The notes under the pieces were generated by a model. That model searched no databases. It had not been told where the DNA came from and was given only the letters and a program-made list of their open reading frames with translations. A stretch of 64,000 nt of DNA from assembly GCF_032681285.1 (NCBI RefSeq), contig NZ_CP136336.1, positions 2,033,001-2,097,000 on the forward strand. The letters are read 5' to 3'. The position numbers and the translations under genes are program-made. Numbering within the stretch: the stretch's first letter is position 1; every line of letters begins with the position of its first letter. Below, in pieces: positions 1 to 9,302 of the stretch. Source of the stretch: Piscinibacter gummiphilus (GTDB lineage: Bacteria > Pseudomonadota > Gammaproteobacteria > Burkholderiales > Burkholderiaceae_C).

Positions 1-2
1 GC

Positions 3-1511
3 GCCGAGCCGCGCAACGGGCGGCTCTACGTCTTCATGCCGCCGACCTCGGCGCTGGAGGACTACCTCGAGCTCGTCGCCGCCATCGAAGACACCGCCGC
101 CGAGATGAAGCTGCCGGTGATCCTCGAAGGCTACGAGCCGCCGAAGGACCCGCGCCTGTCGACGCTGCGCGTGACGCCCGACCCCGGCGTGATCGAAGTC
201 AACATCCACCCGGCGCACAGCTGGGAAGAGCTCGTCGACCAGACGACGCACCTCTACCAGGCCGCACACGAAACGCGCCTGTCGACCGAGAAGTTCATGG
301 TCGACGGCCGCCACACCGGCACCGGCGGCGGCAACCACTTCGTGCTCGGTGGCGCGACGGTGGCCGACTCGCCCTTCCTGCGCCGGCCCGACCTGCTCGC
401 GAGCATGGTGGCCTACTGGCACAACCACCCAGCGCTGAGCTATCTCTTCTCGGGCCTCTTCATCGGCCCGACGAGCCAGGCGCCGCGCATCGACGAGGCG
501 CGCAACGACTCGGTCTACGAGATCGAGATCGCCTTCGCCGAGTTGCAGCGCAAGACGGCCGAGGGGCCGGGCGCATGCCCGCCGTGGCTGATCGACCGCC
601 TGCTGCGCAACCTCCTGATCGACGTCACCGGCAACACCCACCGTGCCGAGTTCTGCATCGACAAGCTCTACTCGCCCGACGGCCCCACCGGCCGACTGGG
701 GCTGCTCGAGATGCGTGCCTTCGAGATGCCGCCGCATGCGCGCATGAGCCTCACGCAGCAGCTCCTGATGCGCTCGCTCGTGAGCCGCTTCTGGCAGCAG
801 CCCTATCAGCCGCAGCGCCTGAAGCGCTGGGGCACCGAGTTGCACGACCGCTTCATGCTGCCGCACTTCGTGTGGCAAGACCTGTGCGACGTGGTCGAGG
901 AGCTCAACCAGTTCGGCTACGCGATGAAGCCCGAGTGGTTTGCGCCGCACCTCAACTTCCGCTTCCCGCGCCTGGGTGACTTCAACGCGATGGGCGTCGA
1001 CGTGGAGCTGCGCCTCGCGCTTGAACCCTGGCATGTGATGGGCGAGGAGGGCGCACCCGGCGGCACGGTGCGCTTCGTCGATTCGTCGGTGGAGCGCGTG
1101 CAGCTCAAGGCCACCGGGCTGGTGAGCGACCGCCACGTGCTCACCTGCAACGGCCGCGTGGTGCCGATGCAGCCCACCGGCAAGGTGGGGGAGTTCGTGG
1201 CTGCCGTCCGCTACCGGGCCTGGGCGCCGCCCTCGGCCCTGCACCCGACCATCGGCGTGCACGCGCCGCTCACCTTCGACCTCGTCGACAGCTGGATGGG
1301 CCGCTCGCTCGGCGGCTGCCAGTACCACGTGGCCCACCCGGGCGGGCGCAACTACGACACCGCGCCGGTCAACGCCTATGAGGCCGAGGCGCGGCGCCTG
1401 GCGCGCTTCTTCCGCATTGGCCACACGCCGGGCTCCATGCGCGTGCCGAAGGAAGAGCGCAACCCGAACTTCCCGTTCACGCTCGACCTGCGGCGCGCCG
1501 TGCACGAGTAG
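3..1511 (+). CDS. DUF2126 / transglutaminase-like family protein, C-terminal part (5' end outside window)
   Basis: The reading frame is open from base 3 to the stop at 1509-1511, giving 502 visible residues. The first internal Met (base 36) is inside the conserved domain, so the true start lies upstream. The visible part matches the DUF2126 region that is usually fused behind an N-terminal transglutaminase domain in proteins of about 1,100 residues, so roughly half is missing. The [13 protein letters not shown] stretch near residues 100-115 and the Trp/His-rich segments after it are typical. The family co-occurs with circularly permuted ATP-grasp, alpha-E and transglutaminase proteins, and such partners lie at 13994-17350. 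The biochemical role is not established; peptide-bond formation or remodelling is a published prediction, not something seen here. Confidence 0.85.
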   Translation, partial: AEPRNGRLYVFMPPTSALEDYLELVAAIEDTAAEMKLPVILEGYEPPKDPRLSTLRVTPDPGVIEVNIHPAHSWEELVDQTTHLYQAAHETRLSTEKFMVDGRHTGTGGGNHFVLGGATVADSPFLRRPDLLASMVAYWHNHPALSYLFSGLFIGPTSQAPRIDEARNDSVYEIEIAFAELQRKTAEGPGACPPWLIDRLLRNLLIDVTGNTHRAEFCIDKLYSPDGPTGRLGLLEMRAFEMPPHARMSLTQQLLMRSLVSRFWQQPYQPQRLKRWGTELHDRFMLPHFVWQDLCDVVEELNQFGYAMKPEWFAPHLNFRFPRLGDFNAMGVDVELRLALEPWHVMGEEGAPGGTVRFVDSSVERVQLKATGLVSDRHVLTCNGRVVPMQPTGKVGEFVAAVRYRAWAPPSALHPTIGVHAPLTFDLVDSWMGRSLGGCQYHVAHPGGRNYDTAPVNAYEAEARRLARFFRIGHTPGSMRVPKEERNPNFPFTLDLRRAVHE

Positions 1512-1556
1512 GCGGTACTGCGCTGCTGCACCGGCAGCGCCATCGTTCGATACCCC

Positions 1557-1584
1557 GGCCCGCCCCCCAAAGGCGGGCCTTTTT
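1557..1584 (+). terminator. Rho-independent terminator after the DUF2126 gene
   Basis: An 8-bp perfect stem (GGCCCGCC at 1557-1564 with GGCGGGCC at 1572-1579) and a 7-nt loop are followed at once by five T. It lies 46 nt after the stop codon and before the DUF2339 gene. Confidence 0.85.
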
Positions 1585-1636
1585 CATCGAGGCCCCACCT
1601 CCATAATCGGCCGCCAACAAGGCAGGGGGAGACACG

Positions 1637-4600
1637 ATGATGTTCATCTTCGGTGTGATCGGTGCGGTGCTCGGTTTGCTGATGGGCGAACTGATCGGCG
1701 GGCTGATCGGGTTGGGCGTCGGCATCGGGATTGCGTCGATGCTGAAGAAGAGCGATGCGTCGGCATCTGCGAAAGACGCACCCCCTGCTGCCGTCAAACC
1801 ACCCGCCCCCGCAGCCGTTCCGATGGAAACGCGGGTCGCGCGACTGGAGCAGGAGGTCGCCCTGCTGCGGGCCGAGGTGAAGCGCCTCTCCAGCGCGCCA
1901 CCGGCTGCGGTGACGAGCAAGGTCGCCGAGCCGGCCGAGGAGCCGATGGCGTTCGACCTGCCCGATCTGGAACCCGCCGCACCTGCGCCGCTGCCGGCAC
2001 CTGCACCCTTCGTGCTGCCACCGGCTCCGGTAGCCGCCCCCATCGCGCAGGCGGCCCCCGCGGTGGCGGCGGTGCCGGTTCCCGTTCCTGCTGCCGTGAC
2101 CGCTCCCGTTCCCGCGGCTGCACTGGCGCCGGCACCACGGCCGGCCCCCAGCCCGCGGCCTGCACCCGCGCCGCAGCCCACGCTCGAAGAGCGCATGCCG
2201 CCGCTGCTGCGCAAGCTCGTCTTCGGTGGCAACACCATCGTCAAGGTGGGTGTGCTGATCCTTTTTCTCGGCCTGGCGTTCCTGCTGCGCTATGCGGCCG
2301 AGCGCGTCACCGTGCCGGTGGAGCTGCGCTATGCCGGCGTGGCGCTGCTCGGTGGCGTGCTGCTGGTGCTGGGCTGGCGCCTGCGTGAGCGCAAGGATGG
2401 CTATGGCCTGATCCTGCAAGGCGCGGGCATCGGCGTCTTCTACCTCACGACGCTCGCGGCCTTGAAGATCAGCCAGCTGCTGCCGCCCGAGCTGGCGTTC
2501 GGCTTCCTCTTCGCCGTGACGCTCCTGAGTGCCGTGCTCGCGATGGCGCAGAACGCGCCGTGGCTCGCCTACGTGGCGGCGGCCGAAGGCTTCGCGGCGC
2601 CGGTGCTGGTGTCGACGGGCAGCGGCAACCACATCGCGCTCTTCAGCTACCTTGCCATCCTCGACATCGGCATCTTCCTGATGGCGTGGTTCCGGGCATG
2701 GCGGCCGCTCAACCTCATCGGCGCGGTCGGCACCTTCACGCTGGCCGGTGCCTGGGCGCACAAGCACTACACCGACGCGCTCTACCCGAGCGTGCAGGGG
2801 TTCCTGTTGTTTTTCTTCGTGCTCTTCACGCTGGTAGGCGTGCTGTTCGCGCGCCGCGCGCTCGCGCTCGGCAGCGAGCCCGACCTGCGCCACCCGCTCG
2901 GGCAGCGCGCCGCGCAGACGCTGGCACAGGTGGGCCGTGTCGACAGCACGCTGGCCTTCGGCGTGCCGCTGGCGAGCTACGGTCTGCAATACCTGCTGGT
3001 GCGCGGCTGGGAGTTCGGCCCCGCGTGGGCGGCGCTCGGTTTCTCGCTCTTCTACCTGCTGCTCGGCGGCGTCTTGCTGCGCGGTGGGAACGTGCGCTAC
3101 GCGCTGCTCGGCGAAGCCTATGTGATCGTCAGCGTGATCTTCGGCACGCTGGCCATTCCGCTGGCACTCGAAGGCGAGTGGACGGGGGCCACCTGGGCCG
3201 TGGAAGCCGCGGGCATGTACTGGCTCGGCGTGCGCCAGGCGCGCCGCTACGCGCGGGCCTTCGCGCTGCTGGTGCTGGGCGCGGCCACGGTGCGGCTCGT
3301 GAGCGCGCTCGGCTTCGACTTCACGCCCGGCACGCCGCTCTTCACCGGCTCGGTGCTGGGGGTGCTGCTGCTGGCGGTCAGCGCCGGGCTGATGTTCGTC
3401 TTGGGCCGCCGCGCCGGGGTCGACCGACAGGGCGACTGGGAGGCCGCCGGCGTGATCGGCCAGCTTTGGATTGGCCTGGCAGCGCTGGCGCTCTCGGCCT
3501 GGCTTGTGCTCGTGCCGCAGTGGGCCTGCGTCGCCACCTCGCTGCTGGCCTTCGCGTGTGCCTGGGTGCAGGCGCGCAAGCCCTTGCCGGCCCTGCAATG
3601 GGCCAGTGCCGTGCTGCATGCGGTGGCGCTGGCGGGCTTTGCCACCACGCTGCATGCCGTGCACGGCGAGGCCATGCTCAGCAATGGCTGGCAGGGCTTG
3701 GTCGCGGCCTGCGTGATCGGCGTGAGCCTCCTGGTCAGCACCTGGCTGCCGCTGAGCGCGGCATTGCGTGAAGCCGAGGCGCGGCAGACCACGCCGCAGT
3801 GGTCGCTGGGCAGCAGCATCGGCTTGCTGGCGGGCATCGCGGTGCTCGCGGGCAGCCTGCTCTTCGTGATGCCGGCCGACATCGCGGCGCGTGTCTGGCC
3901 TTGGTTGGGCGTGCTGGCGCTCTGGCTGGGCCTGCGCCTGCACCACCCGGCACTCGCCGTGGCGTGGGCGGCGTTGCAGGTCGCGGCCGCGCTCGCCTTC
4001 GGTGTCTATGGCCCTGAACTGTGGGCCGACACAGGGGCGGGCCTCACGCTGTGGACGCCGCTGATCCTGTCGCTCGCCGGCTTCATCTCGGGCGACGCCT
4101 TGCAGCGCTCGGCGCGTCAGCCGCGCGCCGCCGCGTGGCAGGGTGCCGTGGGCCTGCAATGGGGCGTGGTGGTGTGGAGCCTCGTGTGGTGGTTGCAGAC
4201 ACTGCTGCCCGATCTCTACCGCCACCTGCAGCACACGCAGAAGGCCTGGGTGTTGATGTGGCCGGCAGCGCTCACCGGCTGGGTGCTCGTCACCTCGCTG
4301 CTGATGACCGCCGTGGCCCGCTGGCGCGAGTGGCGCGTGCTCGGGCAGGCGGCGTGGGCCACCGTGCCGGGCTGGGCCATCACCGCGGCGCTGGGCGTCG
4401 GGCTGATCGGCTTTGCGCCGCACGAGCACCTGGGCTGGCTGGTGTGGCCGCTGGCACTGCTGTGGCATGTCGTGCTGCTGCGGGCGCTGTCGCGCTGGTG
4501 GCCCGAGCCTGTGATCGCGCCTTTGCACGTGGGCGGCTTCTGGCTCTTCCTGCTGCTGGCGGCGCGCGAGGCGCAGTGGCTCACCGCGGGCCTGGGCGAT

Positions 4601-5296
4601 GCCGGTTCCGCCTGGCCGCTGCTGGGCTGGGTGATGGTGCCGGCGCTCGTGCTCTCGCTGATCACGCGGCCCTCGGTGCTGCAACGCTGGCCGCTCGCGA
4701 GCTTCCGCGTGCCCTACCTGCTGGTGGCCTGCGTGCCGGTGGCCGTGTACCTGCTGCTGTGGCTGTGGGCGAGCAACACGCGATCGGGTGAGGCCGCGCC
4801 GCTGCCGTATGTGCCGCTGCTCAACCCGCTGGAGATCGGCCACGGGCTCGTGCTGCTGGCGCTCTTCCTCTGGCACCGCGCCTTGCCGGCCGGCACGCAG
4901 CTGCCGCGCCAGGCACTGCTGGCCGGCCTGGGCGCCACCGCCTTCGCGCTCTACACCGGCATGGTGCTGCGCACCTGCCACCACTGGGGCGGCGTGCCGT
5001 GGGAGAGCGGGGCGCTGATGGCGTCGACGCTCACGCAAGCCGCGCTGTCGGTCGCCTGGGCGATCGTGGGTGTGGCGCTGATGATGCTGGGCCACAAGCG
5101 CGTCGAGCGCGCGGTGTGGGTCGTGGGCGCGGCGCTGCTGGGTGTGGTGGTGCTCAAGCTCTTCTTCGTGGAGCTGGCCGACAGCGGCGGCCTGTACCGC
5201 ATCGTGTCGTTCATCGTCGTCGGGCTGTTGCTGCTGCTCGTGGGCTACTTCGCCCCGGTGCCGCCCAGCCGCAAGGAGGCTGCGCATGCGGCGTGA
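1637..5296 (+). CDS. DUF2339 family large multi-pass membrane protein
   Basis: This 1,219-residue inner-membrane protein has a Gly-rich membrane segment at about residues 1-30. A short heptad-like segment (about 58-83, METRVARLEQEVALLRAEV) and a Pro/Ala-rich linker to about residue 185 follow. The remaining 1,000 residues are an almost unbroken run of hydrophobic helices. Size, order and composition fit the DUF2339 'predicted membrane protein' family, whose function is unknown. It overlaps the next gene (DUF3999) by 11 nt, with that gene's ribosome-binding site inside this coding region, so the two are probably translationally coupled. This pairing recurs in proteobacteria and suggests a shared envelope role. 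ATG at 1637 follows a GGGGGAGA Shine-Dalgarno-like sequence. Confidence 0.88.
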   Translation: MMFIFGVIGAVLGLLMGELIGGLIGLGVGIGIASMLKKSDASASAKDAPPAAVKPPAPAAVPMETRVARLEQEVALLRAEVKRLSSAPPAAVTSKVAEPAEEPMAFDLPDLEPAAPAPLPAPAPFVLPPAPVAAPIAQAAPAVAAVPVPVPAAVTAPVPAAALAPAPRPAPSPRPAPAPQPTLEERMPPLLRKLVFGGNTIVKVGVLILFLGLAFLLRYAAERVTVPVELRYAGVALLGGVLLVLGWRLRERKDGYGLILQGAGIGVFYLTTLAALKISQLLPPELAFGFLFAVTLLSAVLAMAQNAPWLAYVAAAEGFAAPVLVSTGSGNHIALFSYLAILDIGIFLMAWFRAWRPLNLIGAVGTFTLAGAWAHKHYTDALYPSVQGFLLFFFVLFTLVGVLFARRALALGSEPDLRHPLGQRAAQTLAQVGRVDSTLAFGVPLASYGLQYLLVRGWEFGPAWAALGFSLFYLLLGGVLLRGGNVRYALLGEAYVIVSVIFGTLAIPLALEGEWTGATWAVEAAGMYWLGVRQARRYARAFALLVLGAATVRLVSALGFDFTPGTPLFTGSVLGVLLLAVSAGLMFVLGRRAGVDRQGDWEAAGVIGQLWIGLAALALSAWLVLVPQWACVATSLLAFACAWVQARKPLPALQWASAVLHAVALAGFATTLHAVHGEAMLSNGWQGLVAACVIGVSLLVSTWLPLSAALREAEARQTTPQWSLGSSIGLLAGIAVLAGSLLFVMPADIAARVWPWLGVLALWLGLRLHHPALAVAWAALQVAAALAFGVYGPELWADTGAGLTLWTPLILSLAGFISGDALQRSARQPRAAAWQGAVGLQWGVVVWSLVWWLQTLLPDLYRHLQHTQKAWVLMWPAALTGWVLVTSLLMTAVARWREWRVLGQAAWATVPGWAITAALGVGLIGFAPHEHLGWLVWPLALLWHVVLLRALSRWWPEPVIAPLHVGGFWLFLLLAAREAQWLTAGLGDAGSAWPLLGWVMVPALVLSLITRPSVLQRWPLASFRVPYLLVACVPVAVYLLLWLWASNTRSGEAAPLPYVPLLNPLEIGHGLVLLALFLWHRALPAGTQLPRQALLAGLGATAFALYTGMVLRTCHHWGGVPWESGALMASTLTQAALSVAWAIVGVALMMLGHKRVERAVWVVGAALLGVVVLKLFFVELADSGGLYRIVSFIVVGLLLLLVGYFAPVPPSRKEAAHAA

Positions 5297-6635
5297 ACTG
5301 ATCGCGGCCGTGCTGGCCTGTGCGATGCCCGCCTGGGCCGGTGAAGCGCCGCTGGCCGTGCAGGGCCAGGCCGCCTACTACGGCGTGACGCTGCCCTTGG
5401 CGGTGCTCGCCCAAACGCGGCAGGCCGACCTGGTCGACATCCGCGTGCTCAACGCGCGCGGCGAGCCGGTCCCGCACGCGTGGGTCGAGGGGCCTGCACC
5501 GACCGTTGCCGAAGCGCAGCAGCACACCGTGCCGTTCTTCCAGGCGCCGGCCGCGGCCTCGGCCACCACCGCGTCGCAACAGGGCGGCTGGATCCTCGAC
5601 CTGCGCAAGGTGACGGGCGCGATGCTCGAGCTGCGGCTGAGCGTGGCGCCCGGCACGCACGGTGTCTACAGCTTCGCCATCGAGGCCAGCGACGACCTGC
5701 AACGCTGGCGCGTGCTCGACGGTGCGGCGCAACTGCTCTCTTTGCAACACCAGGGCCGGCGCCTGGAGCACACGAGCTTCGACCTGGCCGGCGTGCATGC
5801 GCGGTACCTGCGCCTGCGCCCGCAGGCCGGAAGCCCCGTGCCGCCGCTGAACGGCGCACAGGTGCGCAGCGTCACCCATGACCAGCCGGTGCCGCCGTTG
5901 CAGTGGAGCGAGCCCATCGGGCCGACGCAATGCACCGCGCAGTACTGCGACTACGCCGTGCCGCGTCACCTGCCGCTGGAGCGGCTGGAGTGGCAGCTGT
6001 CGGCCGCCAACACGCTTGCGCCGGTCGACCTGCTGGTGCAGTACGAGCGAGGCGATGCCACCTCGACGCCACAGCATTCGCGCCGCCACCGTTTGCGCGA
6101 CCAGCTGCGCGGCGTTCGCCACAAGGATGCGCCGGTCGATCCGGCCAGCACCTGGAGCCCGCTGCTGCGCACCACGGCGTACTGGCTGCGCCTGCCCGAG
6201 GGTGAGCTGCGCTCGCCGGCCCTGCGGCTCGATGCCGGCGCGGTGACGCAGCTGCGCGTGCAGCCGGTCGGCGGCATGGTGCAGCTGGGCTCGCAGCCGC
6301 CGACGATCCGCATCGGCGCGCAGGCGGCGCGGCTCGTGTTCCTGGCGCGCGAGCCCGCGCCGTACCGACTGGCCTGGGGTGGTGAGGCGGCCCCGGCAAC
6401 CTCGCTCGGCCAGCTCATGCCCACGCGCAAGGCCCACGATCCACTGCCCGTCGACACGGCCACCGTGGTGATGACGCCAGCGCCCGCGGCGGCACCCGTC
6501 GCTCCGGAGGCCAGCGTGGCACCGGCGGCGCCTGCGCCGTCGCGCAAGCTGTGGCTGTGGGGCGTGCTGCTCGCCGCCTTGTCGGTGATGGGCGTCATGG
6601 CCTGGCAACTGCTGCGCCCCGCGAAGACCGGCTGA
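5286..6635 (+). CDS. DUF3999 family exported membrane-anchored protein
   Basis: A 449-residue protein. The start at 5286 is chosen because AAGGAGG lies just upstream and the product then begins with a signal peptide (MRRELIAAVLACAMPAWAG, cleavage near residue 19). The long middle part is rich in beta-type segments and should be periplasmic. A single C-terminal helix (about residues 423-445, LWLWGVLLAALSVMGVMAW) anchors it, after an Ala/Pro-rich linker. Length and layout match DUF3999, the usual partner of DUF2339, whose gene overlaps this one by 11 nt. No catalytic motif is apparent. Function unknown; a periplasmic partner of the DUF2339 membrane protein is the simplest inference. Confidence 0.85.
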   Translation: MRRELIAAVLACAMPAWAGEAPLAVQGQAAYYGVTLPLAVLAQTRQADLVDIRVLNARGEPVPHAWVEGPAPTVAEAQQHTVPFFQAPAAASATTASQQGGWILDLRKVTGAMLELRLSVAPGTHGVYSFAIEASDDLQRWRVLDGAAQLLSLQHQGRRLEHTSFDLAGVHARYLRLRPQAGSPVPPLNGAQVRSVTHDQPVPPLQWSEPIGPTQCTAQYCDYAVPRHLPLERLEWQLSAANTLAPVDLLVQYERGDATSTPQHSRRHRLRDQLRGVRHKDAPVDPASTWSPLLRTTAYWLRLPEGELRSPALRLDAGAVTQLRVQPVGGMVQLGSQPPTIRIGAQAARLVFLAREPAPYRLAWGGEAAPATSLGQLMPTRKAHDPLPVDTATVVMTPAPAAAPVAPEASVAPAAPAPSRKLWLWGVLLAALSVMGVMAWQLLRPAKTG

Positions 6636-6671
6636 AGCTTGACGGCATGGGGTGCGTGGCAGACTCGCCCC

Positions 6672-8576
6672 ATGCCCATTGCCGTTGCCCGCGTGCTGGC
6701 CGTCATCCCGCCGATGACGCAGCTCAACACGCCGTATCCGTCCACCGCTTACCTCACCGGCTTTCTGCGCTCGCGTGGCGTCGATGCGGTGCAGGAAGAC
6801 CTCGCCTTGGCGCTCGTGCTCAAGCTACTGTCGGCCGAAGGGCTGGTGCAGGTCCGCGCCGAGATCGAGGCCATGCCGGCGTCGAAACGAACACGGCAGG
6901 TCCTGACATTCATCGAGCAGTTCGACCGCTACCGCACCACCATCGGGCCGACCATCGCCTTCCTGCAAGGCCGCGACCCGACGCTTGGCCACCGCATCGC
7001 GAGCCGCGGCTACCTGCCCGAAGGAGCACGCTTCGAGTCGCTCGACGTCTACATCGATGAAGACGGCGGCGACCCGCTCGCCTGGGCCTTCGGCGCGCTC
7101 GGCATGCAAGACCGCGCACGGCACCTCGCCACGCTGTACCTCAACGACCTGGCCGACGTGCTGCGCGATGCCATCGACCCACGCTTCGAGTTCGTGCGCT
7201 ACGCCGAGTCGCTCGCGCAGAGCCAGCCGAGCTTCGACCCGCTGGCCGAGGCGCTGGCCCAGCCGCTCAACCTGGTCGACCGAACGCTGGTCGACCTGAC
7301 CCTGGCCGCCGTGGCGCGGCACCAGCCGGATGTGCTGCTGCTGTCGGTGCCGTTCCCGGGCTCGGTGTACGCCGCCTTCCGCATCGCCCAGGCGGTGAAG
7401 GCACGGCACCCGCACATCACCACCGCACTCGGTGGCGGTTTCGTCAACACCGAGCTGCGCGAGCTGAGCGAGCCGCGGGTCTTCGACCATTTCGACTACG
7501 TCACGCTCGATGCCGGCGAGCGCCCCTTGCTCGCGCTGCTGGAGCACCTGCAAGGCAAACGATCACGGCAGCGCCTGGTGCGCACCTTCCTGCGCGAAGA
7601 AGGGGTGGTGCGCTACGTCAACATGATGGAGCCCGACATCGCCTTCGCCGAGGTCGGCACGCCCACGTGGGACGGGCTGCCGCTGCAGCATTACCTCTCG
7701 CTGCTCGACATGCTCAACCCGATGAACCGGCTGTGGAGCGACGGGCGCTGGAACAAGCTCACCGTGGCCCACGGCTGCTACTGGAAGAAGTGCAGCTTCT
7801 GCGACGTGAGCCTCGACTACATCTCGCGCTACGAGGGCGCTTCGGCCGCCCTGCTGGCCGACCGCATGGAAGCCATCGTGCGCGAGACCGGGCAGACCGG
7901 CTTCCACTTCGTCGACGAAGCCGCGCCACCCAAGGCGCTGAAGGCGCTCTCGGCCGAGCTCATCGCGCGCCAGCTGTCGGTCTCGTGGTGGGGCAACATC
8001 CGCTTCGAGAAATCGTTCAGCCCCGAGCTGTGCCAGCAGATGGCCGACAGTGGCTGCATCGCGATCTCGGGCGGCCTGGAGGTGGCGTCCGATCGGCTGC
8101 TCAAGTTGATGAAGAAGGGCGTGTCGGTCGAGCAGGTGGCGCGGGTCACCAAGTCGTTCACCGACGCGGGCATCCTGGTGCACGCGTACCTGATGTATGG
8201 CTTCCCCACGCAGACCGTGCAAGACACGGTCGACGCGCTCGAATACGTGCGCCAGCTCTTCGAGCAGGGTTGCATCCAGTCGGGCTTCTTCCATCGCTTC
8301 GCCTGCACCGTGCATTCGCCCGTCGGCCAGCACCCGGAGGAATACGGTGTGACGCTGCAGCCGCTGCCGCCCGTGAGCTTTGCCAAGAACGACATCGGGT
8401 TCATCGACCCCACCGGCACCGACCACGACGCCCTGGGCGTGGGGCTGAAGAAGGCGCTCTACAACTTCATGCACGGCATCGGGCTGGAAGACGACGTGCG
8501 CATGTGGTTCGACTTTCCGGTGCCCAAGCCCAAGGTGCCGCGGCACTACATCGCGCGCGCCTTGGCCCTGGCTTAG
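6672..8576 (+). CDS. Radical SAM protein with B12-binding-like N-terminal region
   Basis: This 634-residue protein carries a radical SAM cluster motif at residues 369-377 (C369, C374, C377; spacing CX4CX2C, sequence CYWKKCSFC). It should bind a 4Fe-4S cluster and cleave S-adenosylmethionine. Residues about 215-270 (DVLLLSVPFPGS, then ALGGGFVN) look like the Rossmann-type cobalamin-binding region of the B12-radical SAM superfamily. No DxHxxG cobalamin-ligand motif is visible, so B12 binding is uncertain. ATG at 6672 is preferred over an in-frame start 33 nt upstream because the conserved N-terminus (VLAVIPPMTQLNTPYPS) begins there. The substrate is unknown, and no obvious precursor peptide or partner enzyme is adjacent. 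Its stop overlaps that of the convergent TetR gene. Confidence 0.85.
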   Translation: MPIAVARVLAVIPPMTQLNTPYPSTAYLTGFLRSRGVDAVQEDLALALVLKLLSAEGLVQVRAEIEAMPASKRTRQVLTFIEQFDRYRTTIGPTIAFLQGRDPTLGHRIASRGYLPEGARFESLDVYIDEDGGDPLAWAFGALGMQDRARHLATLYLNDLADVLRDAIDPRFEFVRYAESLAQSQPSFDPLAEALAQPLNLVDRTLVDLTLAAVARHQPDVLLLSVPFPGSVYAAFRIAQAVKARHPHITTALGGGFVNTELRELSEPRVFDHFDYVTLDAGERPLLALLEHLQGKRSRQRLVRTFLREEGVVRYVNMMEPDIAFAEVGTPTWDGLPLQHYLSLLDMLNPMNRLWSDGRWNKLTVAHGCYWKKCSFCDVSLDYISRYEGASAALLADRMEAIVRETGQTGFHFVDEAAPPKALKALSAELIARQLSVSWWGNIRFEKSFSPELCQQMADSGCIAISGGLEVASDRLLKLMKKGVSVEQVARVTKSFTDAGILVHAYLMYGFPTQTVQDTVDALEYVRQLFEQGCIQSGFFHRFACTVHSPVGQHPEEYGVTLQPLPPVSFAKNDIGFIDPTGTDHDALGVGLKKALYNFMHGIGLEDDVRMWFDFPVPKPKVPRHYIARALALA

Positions 8577-9196
8577 GCCTTTCGCTTCGGGGCGGCCTCG
8601 ATGCCCTGCGTGGCGAATGCCATCGCGGCCTGGGCCGCATAGCCGGCCGGCATCACGTTGGCCGCGGCGCTCGACAGCTGGAAGCTGCCTTCCATCAAGG
8701 CCACCAGCCCGGCGGCGAGGGTGGGTGCTGGGTCGGTGCTGCGGCGTTTTTCGGCGAGGCAGGCTGACAGCAACCGCGTGAGCAGGGCGAGTTCCTGCGC
8801 GATGGCCTGCTCGTAGAGCACACGCACCTCGGGCTGGCGCACGGCCTCGGCGCCGATCATCACCCAGGCGGCCACCATGTCGGGCGCGGCGCCGGTGCCC
8901 AGCCCCAGCCGCGCCTGCACGTAGGCCTGCAATCGCTCCATCGGCTCGGCGGCGCTTGCCGATTGGCTTTCGAAGCGCGTGCGGGCGAACTCGACGACCG
9001 CCGCCACCAGCGAGACCAGGATCTCCTGCTTGCTCTTGAAGTGGTAGTGCAGGAGCCCCGGCGTCAGGCCCGCCTCGCGGGCGATGGCCTGGATGGTCGC
9101 CTTCTCGTAGCCGTGCCGGGCCATGACCGGCAGCATGGCCGCCACGATGGCGGCGCGCCGGCTCTCGGTGTTGGTGGTGCTGGGGGTGCGGGGCAT
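8573..9196 (-). CDS. TetR/AcrR family transcriptional regulator
   Basis: A 207-residue regulator with an N-terminal TetR helix-turn-helix at about residues 33-60 (ATIQAIAREAGLTPGLLHYHF, one of the most typical TetR signatures) and a variable C-terminal ligand/dimer domain. It is divergent from the oxygenase-WD40 gene at 9303. The 106-nt spacer holds two copies of a TTGG-N8-CCAA operator-like site, one 11 nt upstream of this gene's start and one over the presumed transcription start of the neighbour. It probably represses itself and the divergent oxygenase-HD operon, as is usual for divergently placed TetR genes; the effector is unknown. The 3' end overlaps the radical SAM stop codon. Confidence 0.92.
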   Translation of the reverse strand: MPRTPSTTNTESRRAAIVAAMLPVMARHGYEKATIQAIAREAGLTPGLLHYHFKSKQEILVSLVAAVVEFARTRFESQSASAAEPMERLQAYVQARLGLGTGAAPDMVAAWVMIGAEAVRQPEVRVLYEQAIAQELALLTRLLSACLAEKRRSTDPAPTLAAGLVALMEGSFQLSSAAANVMPAGYAAQAAMAFATQGIEAAPKRKA

Positions 9197-9206
9197 GACG
9201 TCGATT

Positions 9207-9227
9207 AATTGGCTGAATGACCAAATT
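9207..9227. promoter_or_regulatory. TetR operator-like site 1
   Basis: AATTGG, 8 nt, then CCAAATT. The TTGG...TGACCAAAT core is repeated at 9268-9288. It lies 11 nt upstream of the TetR start codon, where a bound dimer would block its own transcription or translation start region. Confidence 0.65.
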
Positions 9228-9231
9228 ATCG

Positions 9232-9260
9232 TTGCAATCGGCGGAGGTGGCCGCTAGAGT
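9232..9260 (+). promoter_or_regulatory. Sigma-70-type promoter for the oxygenase-WD40 operon
   Basis: TTGCAA at 9232-9237 and TAGAGT at 9255-9260 are separated by exactly 17 nt. The predicted start of transcription near 9267 is at the edge of operator-like site 2, consistent with repression by the divergent TetR protein. Confidence 0.5.
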
Positions 9261-9267
9261 GGCGATA

Positions 9268-9288
9268 AATTGGTTGCGTGACCAAATA
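9268..9288. promoter_or_regulatory. TetR operator-like site 2
   Basis: AATTGG, 8 nt, then CCAAATA; it shares 17 of 21 positions with the site at 9207-9227, and the repeat distance is 61 bp. It covers the presumed transcription start and an in-frame ATG at 9288. This is one reason to prefer the later start at 9303 for the oxygenase gene. Confidence 0.65.
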
Positions 9289-9302
9289 TGAGAGGGAAGG
9301 CG

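Noticed and set aside
1376..5287. A 1,303-codon open frame on the minus strand opposite the DUF2339 and DUF2126 genes
   Set aside because: Composition is Arg/Gln/His-rich with no domain or membrane pattern, as expected for an antisense frame in high-GC DNA. The plus-strand gene there has a clear membrane-protein pattern.
8573..8576. Overlapping stop codons of the radical SAM and TetR genes as a regulatory signal
   Set aside because: Convergent stops sharing a few bases are common in compact genomes and no hairpin is formed there.
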